A stretch of DNA of 64,000 nt from Mycolicibacterium gadium (GCF_010728925.1 NZ_AP022608.1:5146001-5210000), one strand, 5' to 3'. Positions 42,440 through 52,022 are shown, counted from the first letter of the stretch. Translations and numbers: made by a program. The notes: generated by a model from the sequence alone, not told the origin.

Positions 42440-43251
42440 GTCGGACGTGCGCGATGGCCCCCATGACGAAGCATCGCCGCGACTGCCGCAATGACGACGA
42501 GCACGGTGGCCACGACGGCCGTCACGGATAGGAACGTACTGCCTCGGCCGGCAGCACCGATCGCGATCGCCACCAGCGCCCACACCACTCCGGCCGCGTA
42601 GCCGGGGGTGCCGCGCAGCATCGTCGTCAGGATCAGCGCGCAGACACCCGCGATGGCCAGGACGACGAACTGCCACCAGGCGGTCGATGCTGAGACACCG
42701 CTCTGGATAAGCGCTGCAGCGACATTCGCGAACACCGCGATGCTGCTCCAGCCGAGGTACAGCCCGAATGTCACGGTGGCCAGGAGCGCGACCCAGGACG
42801 GGCAGGTCAGGTCATGGCGCCGCCGCACCAGCAGTCGCATGATGTGGATAAGCGCCGACACCATCACCGCGAACACCACGACGCTGACCCATAGCCAGTC
42901 CTGCGCGGCCACGAGGAGCCAGACGCTGAATCCGATGAACGCCACGCTGGCGTCGACGAGCACGCTCGTCTCCCACCACGAGCCAAGGCCGTAGCGCAGG
43001 ACGGCCAACGCCGTCGCCGCGCTCAACACGGTGATCAGTCCCCACAGGCTGAAGGCGTATCCGGAGGGCGTGATGAGTGCCTGGTTCGTGGCTCCCGATT
43101 TCAGGAAGTCGGGAGCCACCGCACTCGCGATCACCGGGGCGGCGAGCTGAGTGAGCGCCAAGAGCGCGGCGATCCACCGCCATGATCGCACCGACGGTGC
43201 CCTGCTGTTGGCCTGTGCAGTGGTCAACTGGTTTCCTCTCATGCGCTTCAC
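42424..43251 (-). CDS. Multi-TM protein with TspO-related FSLWG motif
   Basis: About 275 residues from GTG 43251 (ATG 43242 and GTG 43293 are alternatives). It has about eight hydrophobic helices. The motif ITPSGYAFSLWGLITVLSAATA resembles the PAGWAFSIWG signature of TspO-related tryptophan-rich membrane proteins, and several Trp residues follow (SWWETS, AWWQFV). Canonical TspO has five TM helices and about 160 residues, so this is a longer relative. Role unknown, perhaps transport or sensing of a hydrophobic ligand. Confidence 0.65.
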   Translation of the reverse strand: MKRMRGNQLTTAQANSRAPSVRSWRWIAALLALTQLAAPVIASAVAPDFLKSGATNQALITPSGYAFSLWGLITVLSAATALAVLRYGLGSWWETSVLVDASVAFIGFSVWLLVAAQDWLWVSVVVFAVMVSALIHIMRLLVRRRHDLTCPSWVALLATVTFGLYLGWSSIAVFANVAAALIQSGVSASTAWWQFVVLAIAGVCALILTTMLRGTPGYAAGVVWALVAIAIGAAGRGSTFLSVTAVVATVLVVIAAVAAMLRHGGHRARPTHSSE

Positions 43252-43358
43252 CAGGTATTCGGAGCCGGACGCTTCGCGGATGCCAATCGGCACAAATATG
43301 GGGCGTCAATGGCGCACAATCACCGAGACGACGATGCCTGCGCGCTGAAGGAAATCTC

Positions 43359-43778
43359 ATGAAACGACAATCGGCTGCAGTTCTGGGGGTGGTCGCAGCG
43401 GTAATGGGGGGTGGGATTGCCCCGACGGTCTCGGCGCAGCCGGGCGCTTACAACCCCGTCGCCCAGTACCTCCGCACCGCCGGAAACGTGCGCTGCGTGG
43501 TCACCGCGGAGGCGGCCGCGTGCGAAAACCCCGGGGGATTCGCTGGGGCTCCGCTCAACAGTCGCGTCGCATCAGTGGACGCCGCCGGGAAGGTCACTTG
43601 GGCCGAAGGTGGTATCGGTCCGACCTCCGGCCAGGAGATAGCGATGGTCAACGGCAACCCGTACCGGTTCCACGGCTGGGCCCTGCTGTTGACGACCGAA
43701 GGGACGCGTCTGACGAACGTCAAGAGCGTCCACGGAATGAACATCTCCATCGACGGAACGACCGTCACGCCGTACTGA
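43359..43778 (+). CDS. Small secreted protein of unknown function
   Basis: 139 residues from ATG 43359 with AAGGAAAT upstream. A Sec signal peptide (VLGVVAAVMGGGIAPTVSA-QP) is followed by about 110 residues with two Cys (NVRCVVTAEAAACEN), likely a disulfide, and a compact beta-rich part (SQEIAMVNGNPYRFHGWALLLTTEGTRLTN-like). I know no function. The Cys spacing and the ending (GMNISIDGTTVTPY) recall several mycobacterial secreted LppI/DUF6636-type proteins, without proof. Confidence 0.7.
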   Translation: MKRQSAAVLGVVAAVMGGGIAPTVSAQPGAYNPVAQYLRTAGNVRCVVTAEAAACENPGGFAGAPLNSRVASVDAAGKVTWAEGGIGPTSGQEIAMVNGNPYRFHGWALLLTTEGTRLTNVKSVHGMNISIDGTTVTPY

Positions 43779-43795
43779 TCGCTCGCCGGTCGGAA

Positions 43796-44686
43796 TCAGA
43801 CCACGCAGCGAAACCCGATGTGTGACGTGGCGGTGTCCTGCGATTGCGACGACCGCGCCGCCGCACGGTAGCGGTGGCAGTACTCGGGCGCGCACAGGTG
43901 TGAGCCGCCTTTGAGGGTCTGCATCACCGCGGGGTCGGCCGAGAGCATCGGAGTGCAGCAGGATTTGGCGGGCCGGCCGGGGCGGTGCCGCGGTTGGTAG
44001 TGGGTGGTCGTCCATTCCCAGACGTTGCCGATCATGTCAACGAGTCCGAACGGGTTGGCGGCGAACGTGCCGACGGGCGAGGTGCCGGTCCAGCCGTCGG
44101 CGCCGTCGTTGCGGTAGGGGAAGCGGCCCTGCCAGGTGTTGGCCATCAATTCGTCGCCCGGTCGCGCGGCGTCGCCCCAGGGGTACACCGACGTCGACCC
44201 CGCCCGCGCCGCGTACTCCCATTCGATTTCGGTGGGTAGCCGCCGCTCGGCCCACTGCGCGTAGGCGTTGGCGTCGGGGTAGGCGATCTGGACCACAGGA
44301 TGCTCGTCGAGGTCCTCGATCGACGACTCCGGTCCGCGGGGGTGCCGCCAGCACGCGCCGGGCATCCACGTCCACCACAACCGCCAGTTGCGCAGGTCGA
44401 CAGGACCGGCGGTCGGCTGGAACACCAACGCTCCCGGTGCCCGATCCTCCGGCGGTACGTCGGGGAATTGGGTTGGATCCAAGGGCTTTTCGGCGATCGT
44501 GACGTAACCGGTGTCGTCGACGAACTGGGCGAATTGGGCGTTGGTCACCGGGTGGCGCTCGATCGCGAATCCGTCGACGGTGGCGGTGTGGGCAGGCGCC
44601 TCTTCGGGATAGAAGTCATTCGAGCCCATGCGGAACGAGCCTCCGGGCACGTCGATCAGTTCGGTCAGCACCGTCTCGGGCGTCAC
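43796..44686 (-). CDS. Formylglycine-generating enzyme (SUMF1 family)
   Basis: 296 residues from GTG 44686. The family plan is clear: LIDVPGGSFRMGSNDFYPEEAP, VTNAQFAQFVDDTGY, RLPTEIEWEYAARAG, IGNVWEWT and the catalytic segment GGSHLC265APEYC270HRYRAAAR. The two Cys at this spacing bind Cu(I) in aerobic FGEs, which convert Cys to formylglycine in type I sulfatases. No sulfatase is in the window. Its GTG start overlaps the stop of the transporter gene (GTGA), so the two are coupled. Confidence 0.92.
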   Translation of the reverse strand: MTPETVLTELIDVPGGSFRMGSNDFYPEEAPAHTATVDGFAIERHPVTNAQFAQFVDDTGYVTIAEKPLDPTQFPDVPPEDRAPGALVFQPTAGPVDLRNWRLWWTWMPGACWRHPRGPESSIEDLDEHPVVQIAYPDANAYAQWAERRLPTEIEWEYAARAGSTSVYPWGDAARPGDELMANTWQGRFPYRNDGADGWTGTSPVGTFAANPFGLVDMIGNVWEWTTTHYQPRHRPGRPAKSCCTPMLSADPAVMQTLKGGSHLCAPEYCHRYRAAARSSQSQDTATSHIGFRCVV

Positions 44687-46209
44687 GATTTGGCGGCGGG
44701 CTTGATGAGCCAGAGCGCCAGAATGATCGCCACGACCGGCCCGATGGCCATCATCAGACTCAGCGTGTGAATCGCGTCGATCGCATTGTGCGGCGCTTGT
44801 TCCACCACCAGTCGCGCCTGCTCGGGATTGACGAGGTGAGCCTGCTGGCCGCCATGCGCCGTCACCAACGCTTCGCGCGTCTCCGCACGGCTGATGCCGG
44901 ATTTGGACAAGTCGTGCACGCTGTCGGTCAGGAAGAGGTTGATTCCGATGAGCGCGAACAGGGCTGGGCCGAGTGAGTATCCGCCCTCGTTGACCGCGCT
45001 CTTGACAGCCGATACCGCGCCGCCGAGATCGTCGGGCGCGCTACTCATCATGATCGTCGCCTGCGGGGTGGTGACCAGTGCACCGCCGACGACGATCAGC
45101 GCTGCGGTGACGAAAACGACTGTGCGCCCGGTGTTCAGGTCGAACAACCTCAGCACGAGCAGGCCGGCCAGCATGGTGAGAAGGCCGGTGATCATGACCG
45201 CGCGGGGACCGATGCTTCTGATCACCGGACCGGCCGCGGTGGCGGCCACTGCGGCCATCGCGGTGGCGGGGATGAGTAGGAAGCCGAACAGCTCGTGGGA
45301 TTCCTTGCGAATCGTCACGAGGTAGAAGGCCAGCAGCACCATGGACCCGCCGAGCACGATGTTGAACATGACTCCGGCCGTTACCGCCGCGTTGAACCGA
45401 CCGGAGCGGAATACCCGCATGTCGAGCGCCGGGTCGGGGGTGCGCAGTTCTCGAATCACGAACCCCACGCCCGCCACGACACCGAGTGCGACGGAGGCGA
45501 GACCGGTCAGGTCGATGCCGGTCTCCATTCGGGACGTACCGAAGATGAGGCCCAGCAGCGCGAGGGCGAACAGTCACAGGCCGGGCAGGTCGAGGCGGCG
45601 GGTGGCACGCAGCGTTTCGGGCACGAATCGCCATGTGATCGCCAGTCCGAGGATCGCGATGATCGGCACCACGAGAAAGCATGCGCGCCAGCCGATGGCG
45701 TGTCCGAGTGCACCACTGATCGCGGGCATCGGCGTGGCGATGGCGTAGCCCACACCGAAGTAGGCCGCGATGGCCGCGGCCCGCTTTCCCGGCGGAAACA
45801 CCGCATTGGTGAGCGCAAGCGACAACCCGATCAGGAACGCGAACGCCACGCCGACGCCGGCGCGAGCAACTATCAGAACCGCTGCCACCGGCGCGGCGGC
45901 GGCGAGCGCGCTGAACACGATCACGCCCGACAGGCCCAGCAGGTACATGCGGCGCATGCCGTAGAGATCGCCGAGGGCGCCGGCGCTCAGCACGGTGGCG
46001 GCCATGGTCAGCGTGGCCAGGCTGGCGACGAACGTGGACGTGGTGCCCGTGATGTGCAGGCCAGCGGAAACAACCTGCAGGTTGGCAGACAGCGTGGTGG
46101 GGTCGCCGATGGCGATGCCGTAACCGATGCCCATGGCGGCCACCGTCATCACGGCGGCTAGCCCCGACGCGTGGCGATCGCCTGTTTCAGCGGGGGAATC
46201 GGTGGACAC
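44683..46209 (-). pseudogene. MFS (EmrB/QacA-type) exporter interrupted by an in-frame TGA
   Basis: One reading frame from GTG 46209 to 44683 is broken only by TGA at 45574-45576. The first part (211 residues) has LGDLYGMRRMYLLGLSG (loop 2-3 motif of MFS) and several TM helices up to RRLDLPGL. The second part reads LFALALLGLIFGTSRMETGIDL and continues the C-terminal helices. TGA in place of TGG (Trp) is one base change. Alternatives are a sequencing error or very recent inactivation. The full protein would be about 508 residues, a normal 14-TM exporter size. Confidence 0.8.
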
Positions 46210-46249
46210 CGAGTGGATGCTACTGGCCGCACGCTCACCAGCAGCAGGA

Positions 46250-47035
46250 TCAGCCGACCTGATATGCGTCGCGCGACACGTTGAAGAAGTGGCCGGTGTC
46301 GTTGTCCAGGCACATGATTCCGACGGTCTCGCTGGTGCACGAGATGGAACCGAAGGTGGCGACCTTGCCGTAGTCGAGGGTGGCCTGCGGGTCGGGAAGG
46401 TTCTGGCCGTAGCAGCTGAAGACCGCGGCGCCGTCCTCGGTCAACTCAACCCGGTCGCCCCAGTTCAGTTGGCAGTCAGGGGACCGGGGCGGGGCCTGCC
46501 ACACATGTTCGACGACCTCACAGCGCACGGTGTTGCGGCCGTCGGAGTCGAATGTCGTGCAGCGGATGTTGCCCGACGGCGACTGGAACGGACCGTTGAT
46601 CGGCTCGATGTTCACGCCGGGGGTGGCCTTGGGTTGAGTGATGGTCACGGTCGCAGGTGCGGGCGCGGTGACGGTCACTGTCTCGACGTGCGACCGGATC
46701 CACTCGCGGTTGGCCTGCATGTTCTGCAGCCACTCGGACAGTCGGCGCGCGACGATGCGGGCCTCCTTGTTGGGTTGGTTCGCGATCCCGATAGTCAGTC
46801 CGGACGTGCCCGGTCCCAGTCGGGCCCACTGGCGAATGAGCACGCCGTCGCTGGCGGGTTCGACTTCGAAACCCCATGTCGCGGCAATGCCTTCGATGCC
46901 CAACACATTCCACACCCAGCGGCGCTGATCCTCGACCTCGACGACTTCGCATACGGTCTCCCACTCAAACCTTGCAGCGCGTTCGCTCGAGCCCCCGGAC
47001 GAACCACGATCACAGTGTGCCCTTCGTACCTTCAT
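46250..47035 (-). CDS. Chimera: 5'-truncated SRPBCC domain fused to a DUF6636-like domain
   Basis: 261 residues from ATG 47035. Residues about 22-115 match the C-terminal two thirds of a SRPBCC/polyketide-cyclase domain (FEWETVCEVVEVEDQRRWVWNV, ATWGFEVEPASDGVLIRQWARLGPG, ARRLSEWLQNMQANREWIRS). Its first about 55 residues are missing and the opening (MKVRRAHCDRGSSGGSS) is unnatural. Residues about 150-261 are a Cys-rich secreted-type DUF6636 domain (FQSPSGNIRCTTF, TVGIMCLDNDTGHFFNVSRDAYQ). There is no signal peptide. The gene looks like a product of deletion and may not be functional. Confidence 0.6.
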   Translation of the reverse strand: MKVRRAHCDRGSSGGSSERAARFEWETVCEVVEVEDQRRWVWNVLGIEGIAATWGFEVEPASDGVLIRQWARLGPGTSGLTIGIANQPNKEARIVARRLSEWLQNMQANREWIRSHVETVTVTAPAPATVTITQPKATPGVNIEPINGPFQSPSGNIRCTTFDSDGRNTVRCEVVEHVWQAPPRSPDCQLNWGDRVELTEDGAAVFSCYGQNLPDPQATLDYGKVATFGSISCTSETVGIMCLDNDTGHFFNVSRDAYQVG

Positions 47036-47103
47036 GAAAACCGATGGTGCGGTCGTAAGATTTCGCGCCGATTGGCGGGCGCCGAACCGGGTAATGCTCG
47101 CCT

Positions 47104-48312
47104 ATGGAGGTCACACCGGAGCACAGCGAGGGTTCCTTCGACGTCCTGGTCGTCGGCGGCGGCAACGCCGGGCTCAGCGTGGCCGCTCGTCTGCTGCGGC
47201 GCGGGGTCGTCAGCGTCGGGGTGGTGGAACCGCTTGCGGTGCACACCTATCGGCCGCTGTTGTCGTATGTCGGCGGCGGGCAGGCGTCGCGCAGCAGCGC
47301 CGAGCGCACACAAGAGTCGGTGATCCCGGATGGGTGCACGTGGGTGCAGGACTCCGCGGTCGGCGTGGATACCGAACTGCAGACGGTTCGATGCAGGAGT
47401 GGCCGCGTCTATCGCTACACCGACCTGGTCCTCGCGCCCGGACTCGTCCCCGATGAGGCCGAGCTGGCCGACGTGTTCACCGTCCTCGACACCGAAGCGG
47501 TGGCGAGTAACTATCTCGACCACGCCGAGAAGACGTGGCAGCTGGTGGAGTCCATGGTGGCGGGGCATGCCGTGTTCACTGTCCCGCGGCCGCCGGTGAG
47601 CTGCACCGGTACCACGCTCAAGCCGCTGTTCCTGGCGGCGTCGTATTGGCGGCGGATGGAGTGCATCGATGACATCGACATCACGCTGGTCGTCGATCGA
47701 CCGGACCTGCTGGGCGTCTCGGAGATCGACGGCCGGCTGCGGCGCTGTCTCGAGGACATCGGCGTACAGGTGCTGAACAACGCCACCGTGACTGGAGTGC
47801 AGGCCGCAGAACGGAAGCTGGCGGTCCGTGTGGGCGACGGTGTCGAGCAGAAGCTGCCGTATGACCTGTTGCATCTCGTCCCGCCGTTTCGCGGGCCGCG
47901 ATGGATCGAGGAGTCGGGTCTGGCCGACCGTGACGCGCACGGAGTGGTCGACATCGACCCGAAGACGTTCAGGCACCGCGTCCACGCCAATGTGTGGGCG
48001 CTGGGCGACGCCGCGAACGTGCGTACGGATCCGTCGGGCGGAGCGATCCGGCAGCAGTCGGCGATCCTGGTCGACAACCTGATGGCGGCGCGCAGCGGTG
48101 GTCGGTTCCGGGAGTATGACGGGTACACGGTCGCGCCGATCGCGACCGATGAACGCCGGCTGATGTTCGGCGAGTTCGACCGGACGGGATCGCTGAGGAG
48201 CTCATTGCCGTCGTTTCTCGATCCGCTGAAGCCGCGCCGATCGGCCTGGGCGTTCGACCGCTACGCCCTGCCGCAGATGTACTGGAATCTCATCCTCAAA
48301 GGGCGACTCTGA
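47104..48312 (+). CDS. Sulfide:quinone oxidoreductase-like flavoprotein
   Basis: 402 residues from ATG 47104. FAD site: FDVLVVGGGNAGLSVAARLLRRG. The segment VHTYRPLLSYVGGGQA corresponds to the YQPLWTLVGGG region of type II SQR, and RPPVSCTGTTLKPLFLAASYW holds the redox Cys that follows the conserved Pro-Pro/Pro-Val. VWALGDAANVRTDPSGGAIRQQSAIL is the second FAD/quinone-side motif. It should oxidise sulfide or a related thiol and reduce quinone at the membrane surface. The partner Cys of the trisulfide bridge is not certain. It diverges from the chimera gene. Confidence 0.85.
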   Translation: MEVTPEHSEGSFDVLVVGGGNAGLSVAARLLRRGVVSVGVVEPLAVHTYRPLLSYVGGGQASRSSAERTQESVIPDGCTWVQDSAVGVDTELQTVRCRSGRVYRYTDLVLAPGLVPDEAELADVFTVLDTEAVASNYLDHAEKTWQLVESMVAGHAVFTVPRPPVSCTGTTLKPLFLAASYWRRMECIDDIDITLVVDRPDLLGVSEIDGRLRRCLEDIGVQVLNNATVTGVQAAERKLAVRVGDGVEQKLPYDLLHLVPPFRGPRWIEESGLADRDAHGVVDIDPKTFRHRVHANVWALGDAANVRTDPSGGAIRQQSAILVDNLMAARSGGRFREYDGYTVAPIATDERRLMFGEFDRTGSLRSSLPSFLDPLKPRRSAWAFDRYALPQMYWNLILKGRL

Positions 48313-48331
48313 CGTTCGGCCGCGAAATGCC

Positions 48332-49048
48332 TCAGCGCTCGAAGTGCTGATAGTCGACGGGGTCTTGCCACTCGCCACCCCACTGCCAACCGCGGTCGGT
48401 GAACACGCGTACGGCCGGGTCGCCAGCGTGCAGCAGCCCCGGAACTATGCGGCTGCGGTCCAGGTAGGGCGCGGCCGTCTTCGGTTCGAGGAGACCCGAC
48501 TGATGGATGGCGGGATTGAGCAAGGGGTTGAGATCGATGGCTCGACCGAAGGCGTGTTCCGACCAGCGACTGGCCCCGGGGATGCCTCGACAGTTGAACG
48601 CGGAGGTGTTGTTGTCTTGCATCGACAACTCATCCTCGGCGCCCGGATAGTTGTCCACGGTGCGCATCTTCTCGATCGGATAGCGCAGTCGAAGCAGCTG
48701 CTCGAAGATCGCCACGACTTCCGCCGCTAGCTCTTCGTGCACGATCACTGACCCGCGGTGAATTTTTGCGTCGAAGCCGAAATAGTTGACGTCGATCCGG
48801 CGCAGCTGCTCAGGAGCGACGGGGCAGTCGGGCCGCCAGCTTGGGCCGAGTTCGGCGACACTGACCGGGCGAACGGTGGCAGGGGGCGGTGACGTGCGCG
48901 TGGTAGGCGGTGTCGCGCGGGCGACAAAAGGTGGTGACGTAGCTGGAGGAGGCGACTCAACTCGAGTCGGCGTCGAGCCGCACTGGACAAGAACGGCACC
49001 GGCAGCCGTCGCGATCGCCAGCGTCGCGATCCACCGTGGCATCTTCAC
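48332..49048 (-). CDS. Exported M15-family D,D-/L,D-carboxypeptidase-like protein
   Basis: 238 residues. N-terminal signal (RWIATLAIATAAGAVLVQCGS) is lipobox-like, but Gln before Cys is unusual, so lipidation is uncertain. A Pro/Thr linker (about 25-65) is followed by an M15 domain: MQDNNTSAFNCRGIPGASRWSEHAFGRAIDLNP (zinc His and Asp of the SxHxxGxAxD motif) and the final VDYQHFER carrying the last zinc His. It should trim peptidoglycan stem peptides outside the membrane. It converges on the SQR-like gene. Confidence 0.87.
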   Translation of the reverse strand: MKMPRWIATLAIATAAGAVLVQCGSTPTRVESPPPATSPPFVARATPPTTRTSPPPATVRPVSVAELGPSWRPDCPVAPEQLRRIDVNYFGFDAKIHRGSVIVHEELAAEVVAIFEQLLRLRYPIEKMRTVDNYPGAEDELSMQDNNTSAFNCRGIPGASRWSEHAFGRAIDLNPLLNPAIHQSGLLEPKTAAPYLDRSRIVPGLLHAGDPAVRVFTDRGWQWGGEWQDPVDYQHFER

Positions 49049-49514
49049 TCGAAACGACGGTAGTAGCGACGCCCGCGTCTAGAGGTGTGAGTCATCAATT
49101 CGGCCACTGCGCCGGGGGCCGCCTAGCCACTGTGCGGTGTGCCAACCTTCGAACGACGTTGTCGCTGAAGTACTACGGGCCCTCCCGGCTACAGCGACTT
49201 TGTCGCTCGGAGCTTGGCACAGTGATGGCCACCCCGACGTGCCACCCGACGACTCCCTCGGCGGGGCCGGCGAGTCGGTCGCACACGCTTTGTATCACGC
49301 TGATCGATGTTCAGTTCCCACGGAAAAGCCAACTTGCCCCCATGGTTCGCTTCGGCAATAAGCCGAAAACGTTACGGCCATTTCTCGCGGCATTGGTCAC
49401 TGTTCGATACAGGCTGCATTGCGAATGAACGTCGGTATAACGACTTGTTGACGGTGGTGACGATTCGTCTTCGATATGAGCGCCGTGCGGTCGGCGGCTC
49501 ACTAATCTGTGTGC
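49049..49514. other. Intergenic region upstream of ponA2, no gene recognised
   Basis: 466 bases between the divergent M15 gene and ponA2. It is less GC-rich than the flanks, and no open frame looks natural. Short complementary segments (CACTGTG near 49130 and its complement near 49217) are too weak to call a structure. Promoters for both flanking genes should be here. Confidence 0.5.
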
Positions 49515-52022
49515 ATGGGGGAGCACCGATCGGTGTGGGACGCCGTCGTGAAACTGACCTTGTGTTGTCTGTCTGCCGGTGCACTGGTAGCCGCACTGCT
49601 GTTTCCATTGGTCGGCAGTATGGGGCTGGTTTCGAACCGGGCTGCCGACGTCGTCACAAGCGGCTCGGCACAGCTGCTGCAGGGCGACGTCCCACTGGTC
49701 ACGACAATGGTGGATGCGGCAGGGAAGCCGATCGCGCGCTTGTACTCACAGCGCCGGTTCGAAGTGCCTTCCAATCGGATCGCCAACACGATGAAGCTGG
49801 CGATCGTCTCGGTCGAAGACAAGCGTTTCACCGAGCACAACGGCGTGGACTGGCAAGGCACGCTGACCGGTGTTTCCGGCTACCTCACCGGAAACATCAA
49901 CACCCGCGGCGGCTCGACCATCGAACAGCAGTACGTGAAGAACTTCCGGTTGCTGGTGACGGCTCAGACCGACGCCGAGCGGCGGGCCGCTGTCGAGTTG
50001 ACGCCCGCGCGCAAGCTGCGTGAGATGCGCTTGGCGCTTGCGCTCGACAAGACGCTGTCCAAGGAAGAGATCCTCACCAGGTATCTGAATCTGGTGTATT
50101 TCGGCAACGGCGCATTCGGCGTGCAGGATGCGGCGCAGACGTACTTCGGCGTCAATGCGTCGGACCTGAACTGGCAGCAGGCCGCGCTGCTGGCGGGACT
50201 GGTGAAGTCCACCAGCATCTTCGACCCGTACAACAATCCCCAGGCCGCGATGGAACGGCGAAGCGTGGTGTTGGACACCATGATCGAGAATCTGCCTGCG
50301 CAGGCCGACGAACTGCGTGCCGCCAAGGTCGCACCGTTGGGTGTGCTGGCCCGGACGCGCCAGCTGCCGGGCGGATGCGTTGCCGCCGGGGACCGCGGCT
50401 TCTTCTGTGACTACGTCCTCGACTACCTGGCCAAGGCAGGCATCAGCAAGGAGCAGGTGGCACGCGGCGGTTACGTCATTCGCACGACTCTCGACCCGAA
50501 GGTGCAGGATTCGGTCAAGTCGGCGATCGACGAGTTCGCCAGTCCGACGCTCGACGGGGTGGCCAGCGTGATGAGCGTCATCAAGCCCGGCAAGGACACC
50601 CATCGCGTCGTGGCGATGGCCAGCAGTCGCACTTATGGACTCAACGGCGACGCCCACGAAACGGTGCAGCAACAGCCTTTTTCACTCGTGGGCGACGGCG
50701 CAGGCTCGATCTTCAAGGTGTTCACCACGGCGGCGGCGCTCGAAATGGGCATGGGCATCAACAATCAGTTGCAGGTGCCGGGCTCAGTCCAGGCCAGGGG
50801 CCTCGGCAGTAGCGATACTCCGGGCTGCCCGAAGGAGACGTGGTGTGTGAAAAACGCTGGGAATTACCGCGGCTCGATGAATGTCACCGACGCGCTGGCG
50901 ACGTCACCGAACACAGCCTTCGCGAGATTGATTCAGCAGGTGGGTGTTCCGCGCGCCGTCGACATGGCGGTGCGACTGGGGCTGCGGTCGTACGCGCTGC
51001 CCGGCACGGCGCGGGCGTACGACCCCAAGAGTAACGAAAGCTTGGCCGACTTCATCAAGAGGCAGAACATCGGGTCGTTCACGTTAGGACCGTTTCAGCT
51101 GAACGCGCTCGAGTTGGCGAATGTGGCGGCGACGCTGGCGTCTGGCGGTGTGTGGTGCCCGCCGAACCCGGTCGACAAGATCTTCGACCGTTACGGCAAT
51201 GAGGTGACGGTCGACAGTCAGCCGTGCGACCAGGCGGTGCCCGAGGGGCTCGCGAACACGTTCGCCAATGCGCTGAGCAAGGACGATCAGAGCCCGGGCA
51301 CCGCAGCAGCCGCGGCCGCGTCGACGGGGTGGTCGCTGCCGCTGTCGGGCAAGACGGGGACGACGGAGTCGCATCGGTCGGCGGGATTTCTCGGCTTCAC
51401 CAATCAGTACGCGGCGGCGAACTACATCTTCGCAGATTCCACTACGCCGTCAGGCATCTGCTCATTTCCGTTGCGCGAGTGCGGTAATGGGGACTTGTTT
51501 GGCGGCAACGAGCCTGCTCGCGCTTGGTTCACTGCGATGAAGCCGATCGCCACCGACTTCGGCGAGGTGCGCCTTCCGCCGACGGATCCGCGCTATGTCG
51601 AAGGCGCGCCGGGTGGCAAGGTGCCCAGCGTCACCGGCCTCAAGGTCGATGCGGCGCGTCAGCGGTTGCGCGAGGCGGGCTTTCAGGTGGCGGACCAGCC
51701 GTCCTCGGTGAACAGTTCGGCTCGATACGGAACAGTCGTCGGGACGACGCCAAGCGGTCAGACGATTCCGGGGTCGATCATCACCATCAACATCAGCAAC
51801 GGGGTAGCGCCGGCACCGCCGCCGCGGCCGGTCGAGCCGCCCCCACCGCCGCCCGGCGCGCCTCCACCACCGCCGGCAGTCAACCCGATGGTCATCGAGA
51901 TTCCGGGGTTGCCGCCGATCATCTTGGGACCACCACCACCGCCACCGGGCGCGCCACCGCCCCCGGGGCCGCCGCCACCCCCGCCGCCACCGGGGCCGCC
52001 GCCACCGCCTCCGCCGCCCTAG
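49515..52022 (+). CDS. ponA2: Class A penicillin-binding protein PonA2 with PASTA domain
   Basis: 835 residues from ATG 49515 (GTG 49509 adds two). It is collinear with M. tuberculosis PonA2. One N-terminal TM (about 13-37) is followed by the GT51 glycosyltransferase (SVEDKRFTEHNGVDWQG, RGGSTIEQQYVKN, RKLREMRLALALDK) and the transpeptidase (SIFK nucleophile in GDGAGSIFKVF, SPN in ATSPNTAFA, KTGT in SGKTGTTESHRS). A single PASTA domain (KVPSVTGLKVDAARQRLREAGFQV) precedes a very long polyproline/Gly tail (about 765-835). It polymerises and crosslinks peptidoglycan on the outer face of the membrane. Confidence 0.97.
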   Translation: MGEHRSVWDAVVKLTLCCLSAGALVAALLFPLVGSMGLVSNRAADVVTSGSAQLLQGDVPLVTTMVDAAGKPIARLYSQRRFEVPSNRIANTMKLAIVSVEDKRFTEHNGVDWQGTLTGVSGYLTGNINTRGGSTIEQQYVKNFRLLVTAQTDAERRAAVELTPARKLREMRLALALDKTLSKEEILTRYLNLVYFGNGAFGVQDAAQTYFGVNASDLNWQQAALLAGLVKSTSIFDPYNNPQAAMERRSVVLDTMIENLPAQADELRAAKVAPLGVLARTRQLPGGCVAAGDRGFFCDYVLDYLAKAGISKEQVARGGYVIRTTLDPKVQDSVKSAIDEFASPTLDGVASVMSVIKPGKDTHRVVAMASSRTYGLNGDAHETVQQQPFSLVGDGAGSIFKVFTTAAALEMGMGINNQLQVPGSVQARGLGSSDTPGCPKETWCVKNAGNYRGSMNVTDALATSPNTAFARLIQQVGVPRAVDMAVRLGLRSYALPGTARAYDPKSNESLADFIKRQNIGSFTLGPFQLNALELANVAATLASGGVWCPPNPVDKIFDRYGNEVTVDSQPCDQAVPEGLANTFANALSKDDQSPGTAAAAAASTGWSLPLSGKTGTTESHRSAGFLGFTNQYAAANYIFADSTTPSGICSFPLRECGNGDLFGGNEPARAWFTAMKPIATDFGEVRLPPTDPRYVEGAPGGKVPSVTGLKVDAARQRLREAGFQVADQPSSVNSSARYGTVVGTTPSGQTIPGSIITINISNGVAPAPPPRPVEPPPPPPGAPPPPPAVNPMVIEIPGLPPIILGPPPPPPGAPPPPGPPPPPPPPGPPPPPPPP

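Noticed and set aside
45295..46161. 288-residue plus-strand frame over the MFS gene, considered as an alternative to calling the MFS gene broken
   Set aside because: Composition is Gly/His/Arg/Gln-rich with no domain, whereas the minus strand gives clear MFS helices on both sides of the TGA.
49130..49235. Possible hairpin or small RNA upstream of ponA2
   Set aside because: Complementary blocks are only about 7 bases and far apart, so no convincing structure.
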